DNA from: Zygnema circumcarinatum | Lineage: Eukaryota; Streptophyta; Zygnematophyceae; Zygnematales; Zygnemataceae | DNA length: 64,000 bases | Reading direction: 5' to 3' | Assembly (NCBI GenBank): GCA_037447605.1 | Contig: CM074809.1 | Span: 3,128,158-3,192,157, forward strand | In this document: positions 57,760-64,000 of the stretch, one piece after another | Layout of the letters: every line of letters starts with the position of its first letter | Numbering within the stretch: the stretch's first letter is position 1 | The notes under the pieces: model-generated | The model's input: only the letters and a program-made list of their open reading frames with translations | Told to the model about the DNA's origin: nothing | The model's database searches: none | Program-made: the position numbers and the translations under genes

Positions 57760-59311
57760 AGCGCTGAAACCCTCTCTAAGGAGGAGAGCCCGTCGTCTTC
57801 AATGGTCGGGCATCCCCCAATGGCGGTCCGCCACGTTTGCAAATTCGATGAGGTGGCGCGTCGCCATTGGACGACGCCCACCGTCAAAATTTGCAATGGA
57901 GAAGGGTCCGCCCAGGTGCCTTTTAGAAAGGTCATATTTATGGCTCCTCTCTCTGTACTCTCTCATCATAAGAAGGGCTCTTCTTCGCTTCTTGTAGCTC
58001 TTGCAGTCTCCGCCATCATCCAAGTCTTCAATGAATGCTGTTTCTGCCGAGCGGCAGACTGTCCAAGAGTAATGTTTCTTGACAGTATTCGATCGGCCGG
58101 CCAGTCAATATTGGTGGATGACTGAGCACAACTGAAGAAAAGTTGAGCCTCAAGGGGCCACAGGACCCATCCATAGGCACATGCGCATGATACGGTAATC
58201 CAGCAGTGCTTAACAGAGGTTGGTTTTTCTCGTTCAAACCATACGCAAGATGCATAACGAGCACATCTCAGTGCAGTCGCCTTCCATTCGTTCTAAATGT
58301 GCGCAGTTTTCACTTTCGAACAAGTGAGCAATTGCGCCATGTGCTTTGCTCACTCTGGTCCTATGTTGATATTGGATGTCTGGAGAAAGGTAGTAAAGAA
58401 GAAGGGGGGCCTTGGAGAGGCATGGCACTTGTAATTTGTAAGCGATGTCCAAAGCTTCCGTGACCAACCATTGTTGTTGCAATGAAACAATTTTTCAATT
58501 CTGCGGTGGATTCAGGTAGCAAAGAGCGAAGGAGCAAGGAGCAAGAAAGCTAGGGGAATTGCACCACCCGTTTGCATGTAAAGGGAATAACCTGTTTCAA
58601 ATTGAAGTCGATGGACACCATTTCTATTATGTCTCAAATCCTTGTTCAATATGTCCAGATATGCAGTGTCTGTCAGAGAATGTGGTCACACTGAAGCAGC
58701 ACTGGCCGATCATCTCAGATCAATGTAAGCTGAAGGAAACACCCTCGCACATTTAAGCGTAATGAAAAACGATTCTTGTGTTCGTAATGAAAAACGATTC
58801 TTGTGCATCAAACACAAGAACAAATGTGCCAATTACATCAGAAGTCTTGGAATAGACTGCAAAACCTTGAAATTCATCGACTGCTCGAAATAAAAAACTC
58901 ATGTCAAGCACCTCTCAAGGCTCTTGTTGCCAAAGGCAAAGGAGGAAACATTGAATCCAAAAAATGATTTCAGCAATGAAACGGATGAGCAGCAGACTAA
59001 GGAGGCTTTTATTTGAAAGAAGTACAAAAACTATTTGAACGTACAAAATGTCTGCAGTATGTGAGCCGAATGACCTCCAAACATCGAATTATCAAAAAAG
59101 GTTCCAAAAAACTATACAAAAAAAAAAAAATTGCGAGGAAAAACACTACGAAAACTCTATGTAGGACACAGTCCAATAGCAGCCCTGCAAGAAGTCATAG
59201 TCTCCAGTGTCCGTACTGGAATCTACCTACTGCTGCGCATCTTACTGGTCCTTTTTCCGATTTCCTTTATCTTGCCTCGTCCAACCGGGGATTCAAATGT
59301 TTCAAGACCCC
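57760..59311. other. Intergenic
   Basis: No supportable gene. A 20-bp unit GTAATGAAAAACGATTCTTG occurs twice in a row near 58759-58804. A frame at 58559-58756 encodes a small Cys/His-containing peptide without a recognisable domain or context. Confidence 0.4.
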
Positions 59312-60397
59312 TCACTGTCCTCTCTCCGTGCTATCCTCAACATTTGCATCATAGCCGGGGTACTTCTTCCACTTCTTGTGCTTCTTCCACCCATAGCCAT
59401 CATCCCGCTCCTGACTCTCATCTGCCATTCCCTCACTGTCCACTCCCTCCGTGCTATCCTCAACATTTGCATCATAGCCGGGGTACTTCTTCCACTTCTT
59501 GTGCTTCTTGTGCTTCTTCCACCCATAGCCATCATCCAGCTCCTGACTGCCATCTACCAACCCCTCACTGTCCTCTCTCTCCGTGCTATCCTCAACATTT
59601 GCATCATAGCCGGGGTACTTCTTCCACTTCTTGTGCTTCTTGTGCTTCTTCCACCCATAGCCATCATCCAGCTCCTGACTCCCATCTGCCAGCCCCTCAC
59701 TGTCCTCTCTCTCCGTGCTATCCTCAACATTTGCATCATAGCCGGGGTACTTCTTCCACTTCTTGTGCTTCCTGTGCTTCTTCCACCCATAGCCATCCTC
59801 CAGCTCCTGACTCCCATCTGCCAGCCCCTCACTGTCCTCTCTCTCCGTGCTATCCTCAACATTTGCATCATAGCCGGGGTACTTCTTCCACTTCTTGTAC
59901 TTCTTGTGCTTCTTCCACCCATAGCCATCATCCAGCTCCTGACTGCCATCTACCAACCCCTCACTGTCCTCTCTCTCCGTGCTATCCTCAACATTTGCAT
60001 CATAGCCGGGGTACTTCTTCCACTTCTTGTGCTTCTTGTGCTTCTTCCACCCATAGCCATCCTCCAGCTCCTGACTCCCATCTGCCAGCCCCTCACTGTC
60101 CTCTCTCTCCGTGCTATCCTCAACATTTGCATCATAGCCGGGGTACTTCTTCCACTTCTTGTGTTTCTTCCACCCATAGCCATCGCTCCAAAAGCTGTCC
60201 TGGTTACCGCCTCCTCCATCTTCTCTGGCAAAACCGGTTGCAACATCGCGTCCACTTGTTCCATCCAGGACAGCCGCATGACCGCTGCCATCATCCGCGG
60301 GAGCCATGCGTGCGGAAGCCAGCCATGTTCCCCACACTAGCGCAAACCCTAACACTGCAAGCGCTCGCAGAGCCGAGAGGCCATTGAACTTTCCCAT
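59312..60397 (-). CDS. Secreted Lys/Trp/Tyr-rich acidic tandem-repeat protein (family member 3)
   Basis: A single-exon gene of 361 residues. It begins MGKFNGLSALR, then the same hydrophobic core LAVLGFALVWGTWL and ASA cleavage site as member 2. A block up to about residue 45 is identical to member 2 (ARMAPADDGSGHAAVLD). After a short unique part (about residues 46-70), seven repeats of 41-44 residues follow. Each has DGYGWKKHKKHKKWKKYPGY, an acidic part (ANVEDSTEREDSEGLADGSQ) and ELE/ELD. The full unit is 132 bp. The layout (basic cluster, then PGY or PRD, then an acidic stretch with EDSEGL and SQELD) is parallel to member 2, so the repeats are probably related but far diverged. No known domain was recognised. 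Secretion is predicted; the function is unknown. Confidence 0.75.
   Translation of the reverse strand: MGKFNGLSALRALAVLGFALVWGTWLASARMAPADDGSGHAAVLDGTSGRDVATGFAREDGGGGNQDSFWSDGYGWKKHKKWKKYPGYDANVEDSTEREDSEGLADGSQELEDGYGWKKHKKHKKWKKYPGYDANVEDSTEREDSEGLVDGSQELDDGYGWKKHKKYKKWKKYPGYDANVEDSTEREDSEGLADGSQELEDGYGWKKHRKHKKWKKYPGYDANVEDSTEREDSEGLADGSQELDDGYGWKKHKKHKKWKKYPGYDANVEDSTEREDSEGLVDGSQELDDGYGWKKHKKHKKWKKYPGYDANVEDSTEGVDSEGMADESQERDDGYGWKKHKKWKKYPGYDANVEDSTERGQ
59320..60200 (-). repeat. 132-bp tandem coding repeats (seven units, two shortened)
   Basis: CCATAGCC (complement of GGCTATGG, coding GYG) recurs at 59391, 59523, 59655 and 59787 and continues with a 132-bp period. The first and last units lack one HKK triplet. 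Units are nearly identical at the DNA level. Confidence 0.9.
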
Positions 60398-60480
60398 TAA
60401 TCCGAATCCCCTCCCTTTGCAGCCAGACCTCTTCCAAGCTCACCAGCTAAATCCTGCTTTAGGCTCTTCGGCCCATGAAA

Positions 60481-60527
60481 TTTATAGCTTGCCTACCAGC
60501 TCTTCTAACACTTGGTCAAAGTTTGAC
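60481..60527 (-). promoter_or_regulatory. Promoter of secreted repeat gene 3: TATA box and GTCAAAGTTTGAC palindrome
   Basis: On the minus strand TATAAAT lies at about 60487-60481, some 84 bp before the ATG. The 13-bp palindrome GTCAAAGTTTGAC is at 60515-60527. Motif and spacing equal those of gene 2. Weaker relatives, GGTCAAAGTTGGAC near 60647 and GGTCAAAGTCAGACC near 60836, lie further upstream. Confidence 0.6.
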
Positions 60528-61404
60528 CGCCATGCAAGACACCGCCTCCGTAGCTTTCGTGTCCCCCGAACTCTGACATGCAGCCCCTTGCTTTAACCGC
60601 GTTTTCCAATGCAATCTATGGCTTGCCTCGCTCACCGTCAACACACGGTCAAAGTTGGACACCATCCACCAGACTGCCTTCGCTGCTTTCGTGTCTACGT
60701 TGACCCGCTGCATGGCTTTGCATGGCTGCGTCCCGGTCGAGTCGACCCTCACCAACGATGCCATTGACAGTCTCCTGCAATCCATGGCTGCTATGCAGCA
60801 ATGCTCCGGGGACAAGCCCAGTGTTGGATAAATGGTCAAAGTCAGACCGCAGCTTTCTTCAGTAACCGCATGGCTTCGCACTGGTCCAACCTCGGTAACT
60901 CCTTTGCAGCAATGGCGGCGACAGCCTCCCTGTCTTCCCAGCCCATCCAATCCCAGCCCATGCAACACCTTCACCTGGGCCTCTCCGTCACTCTGAGAGC
61001 AGAGGGCCTCCGTGGTCAAAGCCTCCTCCAGACGACATCGCCGTCCTTGAAAGCTCAGCAAGCTTTGAAGAGTACTACAAAGCTTGAGCTCTTTCGCTTC
61101 CATGACTCCATCTCCCTCACAGAATGAGGTATGAAATTTTGACGGTTTAAGTTGGGCCAGACGAGGCAGCAGACGCGCTGCCAATCTGAACCTCGCCAGA
61201 TCTTCCCTTCACGCTGCTGTTGATGGGTGTCTTGAATCGATATCGTCAAACGGTATCCAAAAGCGCCCCCAATTATCGTGTAGGATAGCACAATGTGAAG
61301 GCTCCTGGTGAAAAAACGCCAATGGTCATGAATGTATAATGTGTTATAGAATTTAATGTTCTCATGCCAATGTTCAACAAGGTGTAGATTATCGTACAGG
61401 GAAG
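60528..61404. other. Upstream region of secreted repeat gene 3
   Basis: Contains several imperfect copies of (G)GTCAAAG and CATGGCTT/GCAATCCATGGCT motifs. A 222-codon frame on the minus strand here has no recognisable domain and overlaps the promoter, so it was not called. Confidence 0.4.
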
Positions 61405-61535
61405 ATGTGGCATTGATCTCACGATGGCGATGATGCCATCAGATGCACATGGACAAAATCATCAGCATGGGGAACCACGACAAACTAACTGGTTGCAAAG
61501 GACATAAGCACAAAAGAAAAATGATAGGAGCGACG
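61405..61535 (+). repeat. Dispersed repeat, copy B
   Basis: Matches 8986-9110 in order and spacing over about 125 bp, with substitutions and short indels (shared: GGCATTGATCTCACG and GCATGGGGAACCACGAC). Neither copy shows terminal repeats. Confidence 0.7.
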
Positions 61536-62645
61536 ATCTACGCCTACGCGCAACAACGCAGCATAGTACACAATTTCATGTTCACTCCATGTGTTGCACA
61601 AATTTACGACAAGTACCATAAAACGGCGACAACAAACCGTTTCCACGGAGCTTGGAACGGAACTGGAAGAGTTTCTGCACAGCACGCAGCGTGTTCCACG
61701 CGTGCGATGTCGATTGGCGCACAAGATACGCAGTCAACGTGATTCCCACGAATCCCGCGATCTCCAGCAATTCACATGCCAGTCAACGGAGGCACTCCGC
61801 CAATCGGTTGCTGCCACGTGCCCTAATTTGGCGACTTTCGTCGCTTCGTTTGTCGGCTACTGTTTATCGTAACATCGTCGACATATCGGATACGACCGGC
61901 GAAATCTGCCGCCACCGGCCGTCAAAAACCTTAGCGCTTAACCAACGCGTTTGCCGGCCGGCGGCAAACTTCTCGCGGGCGCCTGCCGATACGCCGGTGA
62001 TGCGGCGGGAAACAGTAGCGCCCCCAAACGACAAATTCCCCGCCCGGCCTTTCGTTTCCGTCCTGATTAACTGTCCAGCTGTATTACGAAATGGCGACTC
62101 CTGACTGGCCAAAAGGTACACGTTTGTCGGGCAGGGAAAGAGGTGCTTTCTGGGCGGTGTTACCTGTCACTATCTCCCCGAAATCCACACCCTCAGTTTG
62201 AACCTCGTGGCGAATCCATTTTGGCAGATTGAATAAACGGACGGCTGCGATGGCGATCCGGAGTCGCCCAATCGCCTCCTGTGATTGGCCGTTATGAAAT
62301 GCATGTGAACAGAAAAGGAAGCTCAGCTACTCCACGGCTGCGATCGATTAAATCGGACGGTTATCGTTTCGATCCGAAGGTCCTCCTTGACGTCTCGGGA
62401 TTGGCTCTTGGTTCGTAGTTTATATTTTTATTTTTGCTTGCGAAAACTCTTCCTGCTTCTCTTAAGGATATAAGCGTGAGATTGGTTGCCAAGGCTTCTT
62501 GTCTCCCAGCGCTCGCAATTTCAGTCGAAGGAATTAGGTCATACTACTGACTGCTCTTGAAGCTTGCGTGATATACTGAGCAGCTCGAAGCTCTCAGAGC
62601 ATTTGTTTTGCTTTTAAGGGCCAACGACTTCCATTCTTCGGAGCC
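61536..62645 (+). promoter_or_regulatory. Upstream region and promoter of the H2A gene
   Basis: Several CCAAT/ATTGG motifs (near 62283, 62400 and 62481) and repeated CGGACGG units (62238 and 62354) precede a TTTATATTTTTATTT near 62417. No other gene is supported. CCAAT boxes are usual in cell-cycle histone promoters. I saw no perfect histone octamer. Confidence 0.45.
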
Positions 62646-63204
62646 ATGTCGGGCCGTGGAAAGAGCTCTGGCAAGAAGGCAGTTTCGCGCTCAGCAAAGG
62701 CGGGACTGCAGTTCCCTGTTGGTCGTATAGCGCGGTTCTTAAAGGCTGGCAAGTACGCGACGCGTGTTGGAGCGGGGGCGCCTGTGTATCTTGCTGCTGT
62801 TCTAGAGTACCTTGCCGCGGAGGTATTCGCTTTTATTAACCCTTTTCGAGTTATAATCATATGAATAGATCTGTTGAACTTTTGCATTATCAAATTGAAG
62901 TTTCCTTTCTCCCTGGAAACACTTGGAGGATGGTGTGTCTATATTGTTCTTACTAAGTTGTGAGCGTTTGCTGTGTTTTTGCTGTCAGGTTCTTGAGCTC
63001 GCCGGTAACGCTGCCCGTGACAATAAGAAGACCAGGATAGTCCCTCGGCATGTCCAACTTGCTGTCCGAAATGACGAGGAGCTCAGTAAGCTGTTGGGAC
63101 AAGTAACAATTGCTTCTGGTGGTGTTCTGCCAAACATTCACTCCATTCTCTTGCCCAAAAAGTCAGGCGGCTCCGGTGCAGCTGCATCAGCAGCAGCGGA
63201 GTAG
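62646..63204 (+). CDS. H2A: Histone H2A
   Basis: Two exons, 62646-62822 and 62989-63204, 130 residues. The sequence is canonical: [49 protein letters not shown], then [40 protein letters not shown] and [13 protein letters not shown]. The C-terminus [13 protein letters not shown] lacks the SQEF/SQ(E/D) phosphorylation motif of H2A.X and the SPKK motif of plant H2A.W, so it is a replication-type H2A. An intron after LAAE is common in plant H2A genes. It packs DNA with H2B in the nucleosome. Confidence 0.97.
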
Positions 63205-64000
63205 GGCTAGTGGTTAGTTCCTCTAGCAGCTTGACTGCAAATGTCTGACAGTTTTGAACCGACAAGAGTTTTAGAGATGAAAAAGTTCAAAAGTTCAGTT
63301 TTTTGATGCTGGCCATGAATGGCAGGTTCTAATCCTTCAGAGATTAGATAGAGTGCTTCGAATTCTTTCTGTTTTTTTGCAATGCGTCCGGAAAGGCTCT
63401 AGGACTTGCTAGGCTTGAGGCTACTTAGAATGGCTTTAGGTATTTGTCCGTTTGTACAGTTCCGTTACTTTGTAACTAGAGATTAAGTAGACAATAAAGT
63501 GGCCAAACTCTGTTGATGTTTCACCTGAAATAATACCTGATCGCATGCACTGCGTCGTTGATTGCTGTAAGTCGACATGCATATATTCCTTTTCTTGTCA
63601 TTAAACTGGGAGTCGTTCTGTGTTCCTTCGAGCAATATATTGCTCCTAGATTAAACTGTCGTTTTCTTCGCTACAATTCAAGAGACACCCTACAAACATA
63701 AGCATTGGCCCAAATTCCCTCGACTGCCATGCCCAGCTGCAAACCACTATTGTGTTCCCCAGGGCATTTAGTTAGACATTCAAAATGAGAACCAATTGCT
63801 GTGTTCACGATGTCTGAAAATTCATACAAACGGTCGTCTGAAGAAATTAAAGATCGTGTATCTCCCAACAACCGATCACTTTCCACACATCTAACACATG
63901 AGGGCGCTACAGCCTGCAAACCCAAAAACAAATTACATGACGCACTAAACTATACAATACGTGGACATTGCCATTATTCAATCACTTACAGTTAATCTAC
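63205..64000. other. 3' flank of the H2A gene
   Basis: ACAATAAAGT near 63491-63500 is a likely polyadenylation signal. Beyond about 63600 a minus-strand frame (63671-63931) could be the 3' end of a gene that lies outside the window, but I recognise nothing in it. Confidence 0.4.

Noticed and set aside
58559-58756. Small Cys/His-containing frame as a zinc-binding peptide gene
   Set aside because: Cys and His spacing does not fit a known finger, and there is no promoter or homologue that I recognise.
59131-60387. 418-codon + strand frame over the third repeat array
   Set aside because: Same reason: a shadow of the minus-strand gene, which shares its signal block with the other members.
60516-61184. 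222-codon minus-strand frame
   Set aside because: It overlaps the promoter of secreted gene 3, has no recognised domain and contains the repeated GTCAAAG motifs.
63671-63931. Minus-strand frame as the 3' exon of a gene beyond the window
   Set aside because: Possible, but no motif or splice acceptor could be tied to a family, so it was mentioned only as flank.

Overview
The window reads as nuclear DNA of a streptophyte plant. Genes are split by short GT-AG introns, several proteins carry organelle presequences, and there are group 1 (Em-type) LEA proteins, an SRC2-type C2 protein and plant-type histone H2A. Promoters hold ABRE/G-box (CACGTG) and RY (CATGCA) motifs. The set of desiccation genes would suit a bryophyte or another drought-tolerant non-seed plant, but I cannot name the species. 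I rebuilt the exons by hand from splice sites and reading-frame phase. All protein names rest on motif recognition, not on database searches.

Layout. 1.08-4.18 kb (+): a seven-exon C2-domain protein with a Pro/Tyr/Gly-rich tail. 5.83-7.30 kb (+): an intronless secreted protein with five 63-64-residue repeats that alternate acidic stretches with runs of 12 or more arginines. 9.80-21.12 kb: four Em-type LEA genes, one pair divergent, all with the same 75 bp / 91 bp / variable exon plan. One of them has a mitochondrial-type presequence. A second secreted repeat protein (13.53-15.08 kb, -) lies inside this cluster. 21.7-22.7 kb: a copia Gag fragment and a 759-bp inverted-repeat element flanked by TA. 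23.70-24.78 kb (+) and 26.75-28.25 kb (-): two small hydrophilic proteins with mitochondrial-type N-termini and G-box-rich promoters. 28.98-33.04 kb (+): a ten-exon organellar RNA pseudouridine synthase. 34.08-42.90 kb (-): a 17-exon acylamino-acid-releasing enzyme with an intact catalytic triad. 44.96-45.45 kb: a second inverted-repeat element. 45.69-47.23 kb (+): a DnaJ-type zinc-finger protein without a J domain. 47.55-49.84 kb (-): a probable plastid protein resembling DUF4864. 50.83-55.18 kb (+): a ten-exon REX4-like exonuclease. 55.56-57.76 kb (-): a DUF1499-like gene with an in-frame stop. 59.31-60.40 kb (-): the third secreted repeat protein. 62.65-63.20 kb (+): histone H2A.

Two themes stand out. 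The first is a desiccation/ABA-type group: four Em genes, two mitochondrial LEA-like genes and the C2 gene, several with G-box or RY motifs upstream. The second, and the best candidate for something undescribed, is a three-member family of secreted repeat polyampholytes. Its members share a nearly unchanged signal-peptide block and similar promoters, but each has a different charged repeat. The other genes look like housekeeping genes.
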